A stretch of 51,200 nucleotides of DNA from Alphaproteobacteria bacterium (GCA_016757515.1 JAERIN010000007.1:1-51200); one strand, 5' to 3'; shown: positions 8,170 through 18,313, numbered from the stretch's first letter. The notes: generated by a model from the sequence alone, not told the origin. Program-made: numbers and translations.

Positions 8170-10665
8170 CTATCCTTCACTCCCCACCCGTTCCGGGGGA
8201 AATGTGAGGGTGACGGTCGTGCCGATGCCCTTTTGGGAAACGATGGCGATTTCGGCACCGTGCAGGCGAGCGAGGGCCTGGACCAGGGTGAGGCCCAGGC
8301 CGGTGCCAGACCCCTCTCGGTTGAGGGCGCTCTCCACCTGCCCGAAGGGGGTCAAAGCTTTTTGGGCCTCCTCGGGGTCCATCCCTATACCCGTGTCCGT
8401 CACAGACAGGGTCAGGCCGCCGCCCTCTATCCGCCGAGCCTCCAGGCGGACTTGTCCTCCGGCGGGGGTGAACTTGATGGCGTTAGACAGGAGATTCAAG
8501 AGCATCTGCTTCAGGGCTCGCTCCTCGCCGATGAAGGGCAGGGGTCCAGAGACTGCGTTCACAAGGCGCACGCCGGCCTCCTCTGCCCGCAGAGCCACGG
8601 CCACACAGACACTCTTTGCCACGATGGCCAGGTCCAACGCGGCCTCGGACAGGTGACGCTCTCCAGCCTCAATGCGGGAGATATCCAAAATCTCGTTTAT
8701 GACGGTCATAAGGCGCCGCCCACTTTCGTGAATTTCTGCTGCGTACTCTTTGTACTCAGGAGAGCCGATGGGCCCCAGTGCCTCACCCCGGATAATCTCT
8801 CCAAAGCCTATGATGGCGTTCAGGGGGGTGCGCAGCTCATGACTCATGTTCGCTAAGAACTCTGTCTTAGATCTGTTGGCAGCCTCGGAGGCCAGCTTGG
8901 CCTCACGCAGCGCACGCTCCGCCGCCCGGCGGGCCGTCACGTCTTCCAGGGAGCCCTCGTAGTACAGAATGGCCCGCCTGTCGTTCTCTTGGTCCCGGAC
9001 CGCCCTGGCGTTCTCACTCACCCAGATGTGAGTCCCGTCCTTCCGGACGACCTCTACCTCCGGCGCGTGGGCCTGGCCCCGTTCCTCAAGGGTCTTGATA
9101 AAGGCAGCACGGGACGCAGGGTCAGCATAAACCGCCCGGTGAGCGTTCTTCACGTTGCGCATCAGGTCCTGAGGACTGTCGTAACCCAGAATGCGGGCCA
9201 GGGCCGGGTTCGCGCTGATATACAGCCCTTCGCGCGTCATCTGGTATATTCCGCCTGCCGCGTTTTCCACAATCGCACGGAATTTCTTTTCGGCCTCTAT
9301 AAGGGCCGCCTGGGCTTGCGCCCTCTCCTCCACATCCGTCATTGTGCCCACAATCCGTGGTGGAGCCGCTCTGCCCTGTTCTATTCGGCGCAGCGTCATT
9401 TCCACAGAGCGGAAAGTGCCCCCCGCAGTGCGGAGGCCAGTCATAAGGCGCTGTGTGTCTGGGGTGTCTTCTGTATCCCCACTCATAAGAGCAAACAGGG
9501 CCGCATGGGCCCGACGCTGATCTCTCTCGGGCAAAAAAGCAAAGAGCTCTGTCTGCAGAGCGTCATCAGGCTCCGTGCCCGTCACGACCCGCCAGGCTGC
9601 GTTGAGGAACAGGAGGTGTCCTTGCCTATCTATCTCAAAAATAACATCACTTACAGAGTTTATGATGGAGCGGTTTTCTTCCTCTGCCTTGCGCAAGGCC
9701 TCCGTCGCCTGCTCACGCGCGACCAAGGCGCGTTCCATCTGGGTGTTCTTGTTCTCCAGCGATCTGTTGGCCTGAGCCAAGCGACGGGCGGCCTGCCCCT
9801 GTAGCCGGACAAAAAAGAGGAGAAGGAGGGTGATAAATGCACCAGCCCCTCCAGCGTAGAGGGGCAAATAGGTCAGAAAGTGGGCCCCAGAACCCAGGTC
9901 AGGCTCTACCCTAACTTCCCATACGCGCCCTGCAGCAGACAGGTGGAATGCAGCGCCTTCACCTTTGCTCTGGACGCCTCCATGGGCATAGAGCGGTGTG
10001 CGAGGATCTTGCTGTCCGTCCTGCATGACCAAGGACACTGCAATGCCGCCAGGGGCACGCTCCCCCAGGAGGGTGGAAAAGCGCGTTAGGCCTATCAGGA
10101 GAATCGAGTTTGTTTCTTCCGTTCCTAAGGCATGGACCATCACAAAGGGAAGGTCTGCCCCGCCTCTCTGTAGAGGGGCCTCGAGACCCGGAAACTCAGA
10201 AAAGACATGGACGTGTGACGTTTCAGTAAGCTGGACATGGCGAGCCCAACGGCCAAAGTCCGTAGGGGGTGTCCAGCGCACCCCGCGCTCGCTCTCAGGA
10301 GCGGGGTAGACGTAAATGTCCTCAAAAGTCCATATCCCGGGGCGATCCTCGCGCGCGAGGAGGAGGTGATCAAAACTCTTGGGTGGGGGTAGACCCTCCA
10401 TTTCTTGCCCGGAGCGCAGAAGGGTCGCAGCGGTGCGCAGAGCGCCCTCCGCTATTTCTAAACTTTGCGTCACCCTGGACAGGGCTGCATCCCGCGCGAC
10501 AACTTTTTCTGCACGCAGAACCCCATCCAGGAACAGGGCCAGGGCCAAGCAAATCACAAGCGTCGTGACAGTCCCCCCAAGGAGCACGCCCAGCTGTGCC
10601 ATGCTGTCCGCTCCGGACACAGCCGCGGGCGCAGAAGTGCGGCTGTTTGTGCGCTGTGGAATCAT
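8170..10665 (-). CDS. Membrane PAS sensor histidine kinase
   Basis: 831 residues. TM1 (about 24-48) and TM2 (about 263-286) frame a periplasmic sensing region of about 210 residues that I do not recognise. A coiled coil, two PAS domains (about 335-450 and 460-580), a HisKA domain (SHELRTPLNA, phospho-acceptor H609) and an HATPase domain follow (N box N728, DTGIGM near 757, GTGLGL near 787). There is no receiver domain, so it must phosphorylate a separate regulator; none is adjacent. The response-regulator/HPt pair at 3.4-4.6 kb is a possible but unproven partner. It is divergent from the chemoreceptor gene. Confidence 0.9.
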   Translation of the reverse strand: MIPQRTNSRTSAPAAVSGADSMAQLGVLLGGTVTTLVICLALALFLDGVLRAEKVVARDAALSRVTQSLEIAEGALRTAATLLRSGQEMEGLPPPKSFDHLLLAREDRPGIWTFEDIYVYPAPESERGVRWTPPTDFGRWARHVQLTETSHVHVFSEFPGLEAPLQRGGADLPFVMVHALGTEETNSILLIGLTRFSTLLGERAPGGIAVSLVMQDGQQDPRTPLYAHGGVQSKGEGAAFHLSAAGRVWEVRVEPDLGSGAHFLTYLPLYAGGAGAFITLLLLFFVRLQGQAARRLAQANRSLENKNTQMERALVAREQATEALRKAEEENRSIINSVSDVIFEIDRQGHLLFLNAAWRVVTGTEPDDALQTELFAFLPERDQRRAHAALFALMSGDTEDTPDTQRLMTGLRTAGGTFRSVEMTLRRIEQGRAAPPRIVGTMTDVEERAQAQAALIEAEKKFRAIVENAAGGIYQMTREGLYISANPALARILGYDSPQDLMRNVKNAHRAVYADPASRAAFIKTLEERGQAHAPEVEVVRKDGTHIWVSENARAVRDQENDRRAILYYEGSLEDVTARRAAERALREAKLASEAANRSKTEFLANMSHELRTPLNAIIGFGEIIRGEALGPIGSPEYKEYAAEIHESGRRLMTVINEILDISRIEAGERHLSEAALDLAIVAKSVCVAVALRAEEAGVRLVNAVSGPLPFIGEERALKQMLLNLLSNAIKFTPAGGQVRLEARRIEGGGLTLSVTDTGIGMDPEEAQKALTPFGQVESALNREGSGTGLGLTLVQALARLHGAEIAIVSQKGIGTTVTLTFPPERVGSEG

Positions 10666-10841
10666 GGGCGGCCTTTCTGGGCGGGCTGAGGAACTGTGGG
10701 AGGCCCACGCATGGTACTGTTGCCACCCCGCCTTGTATAGGGCATGGGGCGCTTACTCATGAATGTAGGGTTGCATGTCTACACCTAAAAGGCGACACTG
10801 GGCCTGGGCGTTCGTCACGTCAGGAGGGGGACACTAGAATC

Positions 10842-12080
10842 ATGGCAAGTGGGTCCCGCGCGGCCTCAACACAGGAAATGATTGACGCTGCCGTTAGCGT
10901 TTCCTTGGAGGCCAATCACATCTTCCTAGCGGCTCTTAAGGCCATCGAGGCCACGCGCAACGTGGATTCTGGTGTCAACGCCATCGCGGGCGCGGTGGAG
11001 GAGATGACCGCCACCATAGGGACCATCACGGACAACACCCAAAGCGCACTGGACTCTTCTGAGCAGACGCGAGAGGCCAGCGTCAGCGGTGGGGCGGTCG
11101 CCCGGGAAGCCATAGAGGCTATGGGCTCCATCCACGCCACGGTGGCCCAGACTGCAGGAGAGGCAGATCGCCTGTCTGAGTCTTGCAAACAAATGGAAGG
11201 GATTATCTCCCGCATCCAAAACATCGCGGAACAAACCAATCTCCTGGCCCTGAACGCCACCATAGAGGCCGCCCGCGCAGGAGAGGCCGGGCGGGGCTTT
11301 GCCGTTGTGGCCAGCGAGGTGAAGGGCCTGTCCAACGAAACCAGCCGGGCCACACAGGAAATTGGGGATATAATCCGTGAGTTTGTAGCCGCGATCCAGG
11401 ACATAGCCGCCTCGATGCAGGCCGTTAACCGCTCTGTGGAGAGCGGGCGCAAGGTGAGCCAAGAGGTGGGCGCGCGCATGGAGGAGATAGAGGGATATGC
11501 CGGACAGGTTACCACCCGTATGCACGACATCGCAGGGGCACTGAAGGAGCAGAACCAGACCTCCACCGAGATGGCACGGGCCTGCGCCTCTATCATGGAG
11601 ACCTCCCGCGTTAACAGGGCGGGGACTGAGGAGAACGTCAAAGGCTTCCGCCTTCTGGGGGACAAAATTTCGCGTTTGATGGCTGTCCTTTCTCAGGGCG
11701 CGGCCATGACGGCAGGGGTTCTTACACGTCTGGCAAAATACGACCACGCGGTGTGGCGGCGCAAGTTGGCCGACAGCCTTGTCAGTGGAGCAGCTTTGGA
11801 CCCGGCGGAACTGAAGGACCACACGCAATGCCGCCTAGGAAAGTGGTACACCGGGCAGGGGCAAGCTGAGTGTGGAGGTTTGTCGGCCTACCAGGCCCTG
11901 GAGGCCCCTCACGCTCAGATTCACAGGCTGGGCCTTGATGCCATGGCTCTGTACGCTCAGGGAAACAGGGTCCAAGCCTTGGAAAAGCTGGACGCGATGG
12001 AGCCCGTTTCTGAGGAAGTTGTGCGCTTGCTGACCGAGATTGGTGAAAGCCTGCCCAGCGCTAGCGAAAGAAACGAATAA
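10842..12080 (+). CDS. Soluble chemoreceptor with C-terminal CZB zinc domain
   Basis: 412 residues without a transmembrane segment, so cytoplasmic. The MCP signalling hairpin is clear: EQTNLLALNATIEAARAGE followed by GRGFAVVASEVK at the tip that contacts CheA and CheW. The C-terminal part (HAVWRRKL, then LKDHTQCRLGKWY, and a later PHAQIHRLG) is a chemoreceptor zinc-binding (CZB) domain with its His/Cys ligands; such domains sense zinc or oxidants such as HOCl. The start is the ATG at 10842, with AGGAGGGGG 12 nt upstream. No other che genes are present in the window. Confidence 0.88.
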   Translation: MASGSRAASTQEMIDAAVSVSLEANHIFLAALKAIEATRNVDSGVNAIAGAVEEMTATIGTITDNTQSALDSSEQTREASVSGGAVAREAIEAMGSIHATVAQTAGEADRLSESCKQMEGIISRIQNIAEQTNLLALNATIEAARAGEAGRGFAVVASEVKGLSNETSRATQEIGDIIREFVAAIQDIAASMQAVNRSVESGRKVSQEVGARMEEIEGYAGQVTTRMHDIAGALKEQNQTSTEMARACASIMETSRVNRAGTEENVKGFRLLGDKISRLMAVLSQGAAMTAGVLTRLAKYDHAVWRRKLADSLVSGAALDPAELKDHTQCRLGKWYTGQGQAECGGLSAYQALEAPHAQIHRLGLDAMALYAQGNRVQALEKLDAMEPVSEEVVRLLTEIGESLPSASERNE

Positions 12081-12083
12081 TTC

Positions 12084-12112
12084 TTGACATACGGCCCAAA
12101 TAGGCATAGGCT
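12084..12112 (+). promoter_or_regulatory. Candidate promoter upstream of a small conserved-looking gene
   Basis: A perfect -35 TTGACA (12084-12089), a 17-nt spacer and a -10-like TAGGCT (12107-12112). It would make a leader of about 30 nt for the gene at 12149. Confidence 0.5.
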
Positions 12113-12148
12113 TCATCCGTATCTACGCAGAATGGGGGGACTTCCACC

Positions 12149-12439
12149 ATGCTGGAGATTCGTGCAGCCGCCTCTGCGCCTTTTGTTGCTCCCGATTGGG
12201 AGGTGTCCGTGTCCGCCGTGGCGGTGGAGCCCTGCGGACTGGACCCCTTGGGCTTCCGCGCTGTGTTCCGGCAGGGCGAGCGGGTGTTTTATGTCGGTGC
12301 CTCCCTATTGCCCATGCGTGCAGCGCGCCTGGAGCGTGCTGGCTACATCGCCTCTCGGACTCAGGAAGCCATAGACCTTCTAGAAGTGCGGCTAGGCCAT
12401 GCTCTGCCCCTCGCTGTGGGATGGGGAGAGGACACTTAA
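12149..12439 (+). CDS. Hypothetical protein, 96 residues
   Basis: I do not recognise this protein. It has no signal peptide or membrane segment, and codon use matches its neighbours. A promoter with a perfect -35 lies upstream, and a G-rich ribosome-binding stretch precedes the ATG. It sits between a chemoreceptor gene and a TadZ/CpaE-like gene, with its own promoter-like signals on both sides, so context gives little help. Confidence 0.6.
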   Translation: MLEIRAAASAPFVAPDWEVSVSAVAVEPCGLDPLGFRAVFRQGERVFYVGASLLPMRAARLERAGYIASRTQEAIDLLEVRLGHALPLAVGWGEDT

Positions 12440-12472
12440 AAGAGATGGCGCCGTGGGCCAGACAGGGGCGCG

Positions 12473-12501
12473 TTGTCATGGCGGCGTGAGGGCTGTAGGA
12501 T
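12473..12501 (+). promoter_or_regulatory. Leaderless-type promoter for the cpaE-like gene
   Basis: TTGTCA (12473-12478), a 17-nt spacer and TAGGAT (12496-12501), then 8 nt to the ATG at 12510. There is no Shine-Dalgarno sequence. Confidence 0.6.
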
Positions 12502-12509
12502 GCCCTCCC

Positions 12510-13769
12510 ATGTCCTCTTCTGCCCCCAGCCATCAGACCGCCGTCCTCTTACCTACGGCCTCTGTCGCCATCTTCTCTCGCCATGCGGAGACTTTGGAAG
12601 CCGCCCGTGCTCTCACGCAAGATTGGCGTTTTGCTCGTGTCACCGTGGAGGCCCATGAGGGAGACACAGACACGGCCATTGCGACGTATCAGCGCAACTC
12701 CTCCCCTGACATGCTGATGGTCCAAACGGACAACATAGACGAAGGGTTTACGGACAAATTGGGGGAACTGGCCGGCTGCTGTGAGGAAAAGACCGCTGCC
12801 GTGGTCGTGGGCCCTGTGAACGACGTAGCCCTCTATCGCCGTCTTATAACCATGGGAGTGAGCGACTACTTGGTTCATCCCGTGAAGGTGGAGACCCTGG
12901 CAGAGGTCATCGCACGGGCCCTCCTAGAACGCTTAGGTGTGATGGACAGCCGCCTTCTTGTCCTCCTGGGCACAAAGGGCGGCGTGGGGACAAGTGCTCT
13001 GGCCCAGGCCGCCGCTTGGACAGCCGCTGAGAAGCTGGGGCAAAAGACTCTCCTTCTCGATATGGCTGGTGGGTGGTCTTCTTTGGGCGTGGGCATGGGC
13101 TTTGACCCCACGACAACCCTCTCTGAGGCCGCGCGGGTGTCCAACAGGGGGAGTGCGGAGGACCTCCAGAGGATGTTCCACGCAGCTTCCCCAAAACTCT
13201 CTGTTCTGGCCAGCGGGGGCGACGTGATGCTGGAGCGCGCCATCGCCCACGGGCAGATGGAGAGCATTTTGGACATGGTCCTGCCCCAGTTTCCCCTTGT
13301 GATCCTGGACACCTCCGGTGCACCTGAGTCCGTTCGGCAAAAAGCCGTTGTCCGCGCAAACGGCTTGTTTTTGGTCTCCACGCCTGCCTTGTCCGCGCTC
13401 CGCTTGAGCCGAACCCTCATACAAGAAATACGCAGTCTGCGTGCCGATGCGGACAAGGTCCTGCGCCTTGTCATCAATATGGCCGGGACAAACCCCGCGA
13501 GCGAAGTCCGGGAGGGGGACATAAAAGAGGCGCTGGAGGTGGAGCCCTCAGCGGTTATTCCCTTTTTGCCAAAGCTGTTCATGGGCTGCGAAAGTGAGGG
13601 CCAAAAAATCCTGGATATCCGGGAGGGGGAGGCCCTGGCCATGAGCAAGATCGCTCCCCTTATGCGGTCTACAGTCCTACAGGGCATGCTTGAGGGCTCG
13701 GCGGATAAGGACAAGGACAAGGCCGACGCCGGCGGCGGGTTCCTGGCCAACCTGTTTAAGAAAAAGTAG
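12510..13769 (+). CDS. cpaE: TadZ/CpaE-like pilus localisation ATPase
   Basis: 419 residues. The N-terminal part (about 10-140) resembles a receiver domain without a clear phospho-site, and the C-terminal part is a MinD/ParA-type ATPase. The P-loop is LLGTKGGVGTSAL, a deviant Walker A as in TadZ proteins, with LLLDMAGGW and VILDTSGAP after it. CpaE places the Tad/Flp pilus machine at a cell pole. No secretin, CpaF ATPase or pilin gene is in the window, so this is a solo copy; another MinD-like localisation role is possible. The C-terminus ends in a lysine-rich tail. Confidence 0.8.
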   Translation: MSSSAPSHQTAVLLPTASVAIFSRHAETLEAARALTQDWRFARVTVEAHEGDTDTAIATYQRNSSPDMLMVQTDNIDEGFTDKLGELAGCCEEKTAAVVVGPVNDVALYRRLITMGVSDYLVHPVKVETLAEVIARALLERLGVMDSRLLVLLGTKGGVGTSALAQAAAWTAAEKLGQKTLLLDMAGGWSSLGVGMGFDPTTTLSEAARVSNRGSAEDLQRMFHAASPKLSVLASGGDVMLERAIAHGQMESILDMVLPQFPLVILDTSGAPESVRQKAVVRANGLFLVSTPALSALRLSRTLIQEIRSLRADADKVLRLVINMAGTNPASEVREGDIKEALEVEPSAVIPFLPKLFMGCESEGQKILDIREGEALAMSKIAPLMRSTVLQGMLEGSADKDKDKADAGGGFLANLFKKK

Positions 13770-13850
13770 GCCGCACCTTTGGGGCACCCCAAAAAGCGTC
13801 CGCAACATGGCGCAACAAAGGGTGATTTGGGTAGGGCAGGGCGCTGCCCT

Positions 13851-14795
13851 ATGATGAAAGGCATGCAAACGACGCTTAAAGGCGCGGTGGAGGTCAGGGG
13901 CGTGGGGCTGCACAGCGGCTCTGGCGTGCGCATGCGCCTCGCCCCGGCCCCCGTGAATCACGGGGTGATCTTTATCCGCACAGACATGGGCGGCGCGGAG
14001 GTCCCGGCCCTGTGGAATCGCGTGGTGGACACGCGCCTGTCCACTGTTTTGGAGGATGCGGTCACGCGCGCGCGCGTGGGGACGGTGGAGCACCTGATGG
14101 CCGCCCTCGCGGGCGTGGGCGTGGACAACGCACGGGTATACCTGGACGGGCCGGAGGTCCCTGTGATGGACGGCTCCTCGGCCCCCTTTGTGGAGGCCAT
14201 AGAAACCGTGGGCCTTGCACGGCAAGGCGCGGCGCGGCGTTACATTCAGGTGCGCAAGCCCGTGCGTGTGTCGGGCGGAGCAGGGCAAGCCGCTATGCTC
14301 GCCCCCGCAGAGGCCGCGCATTTTGCGTGCAGCATTGACTTTGCCCACCCCGCCATCGGGCGGCAGGACGCGGCTCTGACCCTCACCCCCGCGGCCTTCC
14401 GGGCCGAGGTGGCCTCTGCCCGAACCTTCGGCTTCGCCTGCGAGGTGGAGGCCATGCGCGCGGCGGGTCTGGCCCGGGGGGGCTCCCTGGAAAACGCCGT
14501 GGTCTTTGGAAACTCCGGCCCCCTGAACCCGGAAGGGCTCCGCGCCCCGGATGAGTGTGCGCGGCACAAGCTGCTGGACGCCGTGGGGGACATGGCCCTG
14601 GCTGGCACACCTATGCTCGCCGCATACACCGCAGAGCGGCCCAGCCATGGGCTGAACAACGCCCTCCTGGCCGCCCTGTTTGCGGATCGGAGTGCCTGGA
14701 CCTTGGTGGAGGAGGGGGTGGCCGACATCGCCCAGGCCGCTCTCCTTGTGTGCGCCAGGGGCAACCGCCGTCCGGCCCAGATCGCGCGCGCGTAA
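13851..14795 (+). CDS. lpxC: UDP-3-O-acyl-N-acetylglucosamine deacetylase
   Basis: 314 residues. LpxC removes the N-acetyl group in the first committed step of lipid A synthesis, so the organism makes LPS. The zinc ligands H81 (TVEHLMAAL), H239 and D243 (HKLLDAVGD), and the catalytic H266 (SHGLNN) are each exactly one residue later than in E. coli LpxC (79, 238, 242, 265). The GVGLHSG motif is near the N-terminus. Three in-frame ATGs (13851, 13854, 13863) are possible starts; I took the first. It stands alone, not beside ftsZ as in many bacteria. Confidence 0.94.
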   Translation: MMKGMQTTLKGAVEVRGVGLHSGSGVRMRLAPAPVNHGVIFIRTDMGGAEVPALWNRVVDTRLSTVLEDAVTRARVGTVEHLMAALAGVGVDNARVYLDGPEVPVMDGSSAPFVEAIETVGLARQGAARRYIQVRKPVRVSGGAGQAAMLAPAEAAHFACSIDFAHPAIGRQDAALTLTPAAFRAEVASARTFGFACEVEAMRAAGLARGGSLENAVVFGNSGPLNPEGLRAPDECARHKLLDAVGDMALAGTPMLAAYTAERPSHGLNNALLAALFADRSAWTLVEEGVADIAQAALLVCARGNRRPAQIARA

Positions 14796-14922
14796 ACGGA
14801 ACACACATTGCATACACACCCTGCGCGCTTAGGGTCCCCACCTAAAGAGTATTTTATGCCTCTTACTCCTTGTCTTAGGTCCGGAAGGTTTCGCGCCGCC
14901 GAGACTTGCAAAATGGGTCGAT

Positions 14923-17502
14923 ATGTCATACCATGCTTTGCCTATGGCTGTGGCAGATGCACGCAAACTCCTAGGCGGGATGACCCAAGTCAGGACCACT
15001 GAGGCGGCGGCCCTCACCCGCGCGGCGCTGGATGAGCGTCATGAGAAACTCAAGCGTCTGCCCCTTATCGACGCGGGCCGGGCGTGGACCCTGGCGGCGC
15101 ACCTCCTCCTTCCCAAGGGGTCTAAGATTGCGCTCCTGGGCTGTGGAGAGGGGGCAGTGGCCTACGCTCTCGCGGTCTTGCGCCCCGACATGCGTATCTT
15201 GGCTACAGATACAGACCGGCGGCTGCTGAATCGGGCCCGGGCGCTTTACCACCTGCACAACTTGCACTTTTCTATTGGCGTGGGTGCCGAGGCCCTCGTC
15301 CCTCCCTTTGCCCCCGGTGCGCTAAACGCTGTGGTCTTGGACGGGGCCTTGCACAGGGCCTACTCCGCTGCGCGGTACAACACAGCGGCACCCAAGCAAG
15401 CCCTGACCAACGCGGTGGACCTGCTGCACGACGGGGGTTTTCTCTTGGTCCAGGACCATGTGGCCCCGCGGGAGGGGTTTGTACTCTTGGACCTTGCGGA
15501 CATCCCGTCTCCGGCGGACGCGAAACCGGAACAGCTTTTGGATGCAGATTTCCTGGTGTGGTTCTCAGAGCACGCGCGGCCGGAAAGGGGCCTGGGTTGC
15601 TCAGGTTTTTTCCTGGAAGAGCTGGCCCCGCCAGAGCGGGGCCGCTGCCTGTTTCGCCTCCCGCACAAGTGGGCGGCTGAGTTTCTTATCCGCCGCTCTA
15701 TGGGGCCCCAAGCGCGCTCTCAAAATATGGCGCTGGAGTACGCGGCCCTCACGGCAGCGGATTTGCGCGACACACTCTCCTCTCTGGGCTTGCGCTTGGC
15801 CTACAGCGCCCCGCAGTGGGAACCTGGAGGCTCTATGCCGGGAGAGGAGCCCCCCGTGCGCCTGTTCACGGAAGAGGGGCAGGCGTTATCTCTCCCGCCG
15901 GTAGGGGGGTTTGTGGCCGTAGCGCAAAAATTGCCCGAGCGCGGAAGTCTGCGCATTACAGAGCGCCGCACGGCGCCGGGCAAGCCCCAACAGGTGACAA
16001 TCCGCGCCATGCGGAATGAGCGCACGGGGGCCCTGGTGGACATAGCAAGTCGGGGGGTTGAGGAGGCGCAGGCCATCTTGCCTTACCACCTGGACGCAGA
16101 GACGGGGCAGTTGTCTGTTTGGCTGCACGACGGCCTGGCCCGGGGGATCGTGAATGCCGCCCCGCGCCGGGGGGCAAGCATAGACGACCGGCGGTGGTCT
16201 GGGCACATGGTAGAGGCCCCGTCCTTTCCCCTGGAGGTGATGGAGGCGGCCGAAAAAACGGATAGCCCCACGCAGGCACTGTGCACGGCAAACCTCTTGA
16301 TGGCACCCGATGGGGAGGCAGTCTTGACCAAGGGGCCCCTTGTGTACCCCGCCCCGGATCAGATCGAGGAACGCACACAGACTTGGTTCCTGGCCGTAAA
16401 CCCGCCGCCAAGGCCGGTGCAGCCACGCGGAGCCCTGGCCACGCCTGGTAAATTCCACGCGCGCGGGCCTCTGCGGGCTTTTGACGCGCAAGGGGTCCTG
16501 GACGCTATCAGCGTGGGCCTCGTGCCAAACGCACAACTGGAGATACAGCTCTTGGCGCTGTTCGCCCTTCTGGGCTTGCCGGTAGAGAGTCGCACGCGCG
16601 GATCCCTGGTATTGCATGTGACGGAGGTGACGGGCCGTAAGGGCCTGCGCGAGTGGCTGGACGCTAAGGAAGAAAAGGGCGATCGCTTTATCGGCACAGC
16701 GGGGACGGCGGGGACGCTGCGCGCCGTCCACTCTCTATTCGTGGAGGAGGGGCGCACCGAGGGTGGGGTTGCAGGCCTGGCCTCACAAGACTTGGACTTT
16801 GTGGTGCCCGAGGGGGGACGAACGCTGAACACGGCTATTGTCTTGCCCCTTACGCAAAACGCCAAGGGCGTGGTCCACGCTATGGCAGAGGTGGAGCACC
16901 TGCCGGTGCCCCAACGTTTTGAGGGCAACGCCCGCGTTCTCTGCCTCCCGTCCTTCAACCTGCCCGAAGACATCGCCACACCTGAGGCCGCCCGGACCTA
17001 TGTGGCGGAGCGGATGGGGGTCTTGCCGGATATGGTGGTGGACCTGGGCGCACCGTACCATACCCACGCTGGACTAACCCCGCAGCGCGTCTTCCCCATG
17101 GCTGTGGCAACCCCGCCTGCCATGCAAAAGGGACAAGATACCATTTTTATAGCGCTGCCGGAGATTCCTCTGTTCTGGAGCCAAATGCGCAGCCAGCACA
17201 CGATGGTTATTATGGCCCAGGCCTACAGACGCCTGCCCGATGCAATTAGGCTGGAGTTTGCCCGGCAGGGTATGGAAATGCGTGCCACAGCGCAGGAAGA
17301 CATCACGCCCTATTTGCCGACCCTGGGCCTCCCGCGCAGTATACCGGCCTTGCCGGAGGTGCAAGTCGCGCCGCCGCCCCAGCCCGCAAACACCCTGAAG
17401 GCCGGCCCTTGGGCCGATGCAGAGGCAGAGTGGCCAGAGGAGGAGAAACGCCCGGCGGCAGGTGGGCACAATAGCGATTGTCCGGAGACTCCAAGACCGT
17501 AG
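14923..17502 (+). CDS. Large methyltransferase-fusion protein of unknown function
   Basis: 859 residues. The N-terminal part (about 45-190) is a Rossmann methyltransferase-like domain: IALLGCGEGAVAYAL is the SAM-binding motif I, and ATDTDRRLLNRAR fits motif II. The remaining 600 or so residues are soluble, with no motif I can name; several stretches look beta-rich and the last 80 residues are Pro/Ala/Glu-rich. It is not in an operon: lpxC ends 127 bp upstream, and tatD converges from downstream. Start alternatives are the ATGs at 14944 and 14980. The substrate is unknown. Confidence 0.75.
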   Translation: MSYHALPMAVADARKLLGGMTQVRTTEAAALTRAALDERHEKLKRLPLIDAGRAWTLAAHLLLPKGSKIALLGCGEGAVAYALAVLRPDMRILATDTDRRLLNRARALYHLHNLHFSIGVGAEALVPPFAPGALNAVVLDGALHRAYSAARYNTAAPKQALTNAVDLLHDGGFLLVQDHVAPREGFVLLDLADIPSPADAKPEQLLDADFLVWFSEHARPERGLGCSGFFLEELAPPERGRCLFRLPHKWAAEFLIRRSMGPQARSQNMALEYAALTAADLRDTLSSLGLRLAYSAPQWEPGGSMPGEEPPVRLFTEEGQALSLPPVGGFVAVAQKLPERGSLRITERRTAPGKPQQVTIRAMRNERTGALVDIASRGVEEAQAILPYHLDAETGQLSVWLHDGLARGIVNAAPRRGASIDDRRWSGHMVEAPSFPLEVMEAAEKTDSPTQALCTANLLMAPDGEAVLTKGPLVYPAPDQIEERTQTWFLAVNPPPRPVQPRGALATPGKFHARGPLRAFDAQGVLDAISVGLVPNAQLEIQLLALFALLGLPVESRTRGSLVLHVTEVTGRKGLREWLDAKEEKGDRFIGTAGTAGTLRAVHSLFVEEGRTEGGVAGLASQDLDFVVPEGGRTLNTAIVLPLTQNAKGVVHAMAEVEHLPVPQRFEGNARVLCLPSFNLPEDIATPEAARTYVAERMGVLPDMVVDLGAPYHTHAGLTPQRVFPMAVATPPAMQKGQDTIFIALPEIPLFWSQMRSQHTMVIMAQAYRRLPDAIRLEFARQGMEMRATAQEDITPYLPTLGLPRSIPALPEVQVAPPPQPANTLKAGPWADAEAEWPEEEKRPAAGGHNSDCPETPRP

Positions 17503-17533
17503 GGAGCGATCGTTTTTTGGGTGATAATTAATA

Positions 17534-18313
17534 TTATGACAAATAATCGCGAGCCTTTGTGAACAGGGCGAAAAAGTTCGCCCGTGTGGCCTGCGCCAGC
17601 GCTTCCACGGATTCGCCCCGGATGTCGGCCAAGCACTGGGCCGTGTGGCGTATGAACGCTGGCTCGTTGCGCTCGCCCCGGTGCGGCACGGGCGCCAGGT
17701 ATGGCGAATCGGTTTCAATCAGTAAGCGATCCTCAGGCACCCAAGCCGCAATGTCGCGCAAAGCCTGGGCATTTTTGAAGGTGATGATGCCCGAAAACGC
17801 GATGTATAGACCCAGGTCCAGCGTTGCGCGCGCCAGGTCCGCAGAGCCTGTGAAGCAGTGCATGACGCCCCGTGGCGTGTCACGCCATGTGTCACTTTGT
17901 AGCAGCGATAGCGTGTCCTCTTCTGCGGCGCGGCTATGGATCACAAGCGGAAGTGATGCTTTAAGAGAAGCCTCTATGTGTTTGGCAAAAGAGATTTTTT
18001 GCGATTCTTTATTTGAATTTTTATAATAAAAATCCAGCCCTGTTTCTCCCACAGCTACCGCCTTTGGTGTACTCAAGAGACGCTGTAAAAGGGTGCCAGA
18101 ATCGGTGCAGTCTGTGTCAGCCGCGTGCGGGTGTGTGCCTAGTGCACACCATACGCCCTCATGCGCAACAGAAAAATCAACAATATCATCGGCTTCCTCA
18201 GTAAAGTTCGTGCAAATTGTGAGCATAGTGGACACCCCAGCTTCCCGTGCCTGCCTCACGGCAGCATCTGGGTTGTCCAGCATGGTCAGATGACAGTGCG
18301 AATCGGCGTACAT
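17534..18313 (-). CDS. tatD: TatD-family metal-dependent deoxyribonuclease
   Basis: 259 residues, the normal TatD length. The metal ligands are visible in order: [37 protein letters not shown] and LIETDSPYL. TatD proteins are 3'-5' exonucleases implicated in DNA repair and quality control. A GGGAGG ribosome-binding site and a -10-like TATAAG lie upstream. Codon use is more AT-rich around residues 105-120. It is divergent from gapR; their promoters overlap in a gap of about 45 bp. Confidence 0.9.
   Translation of the reverse strand: MYADSHCHLTMLDNPDAAVRQAREAGVSTMLTICTNFTEEADDIVDFSVAHEGVWCALGTHPHAADTDCTDSGTLLQRLLSTPKAVAVGETGLDFYYKNSNKESQKISFAKHIEASLKASLPLVIHSRAAEEDTLSLLQSDTWRDTPRGVMHCFTGSADLARATLDLGLYIAFSGIITFKNAQALRDIAAWVPEDRLLIETDSPYLAPVPHRGERNEPAFIRHTAQCLADIRGESVEALAQATRANFFALFTKARDYLS

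Noticed and set aside
13772-13800. TTTGGGG/CCCCAAA inverted repeat after cpaE as a terminator
   Set aside because: Loop of 2 nt and no T-run on the plus strand; too weak to call.
13677-14819. Long minus-strand open frame opposite lpxC
   Set aside because: Shadow of lpxC, whose zinc ligands fall one residue from the E. coli positions.
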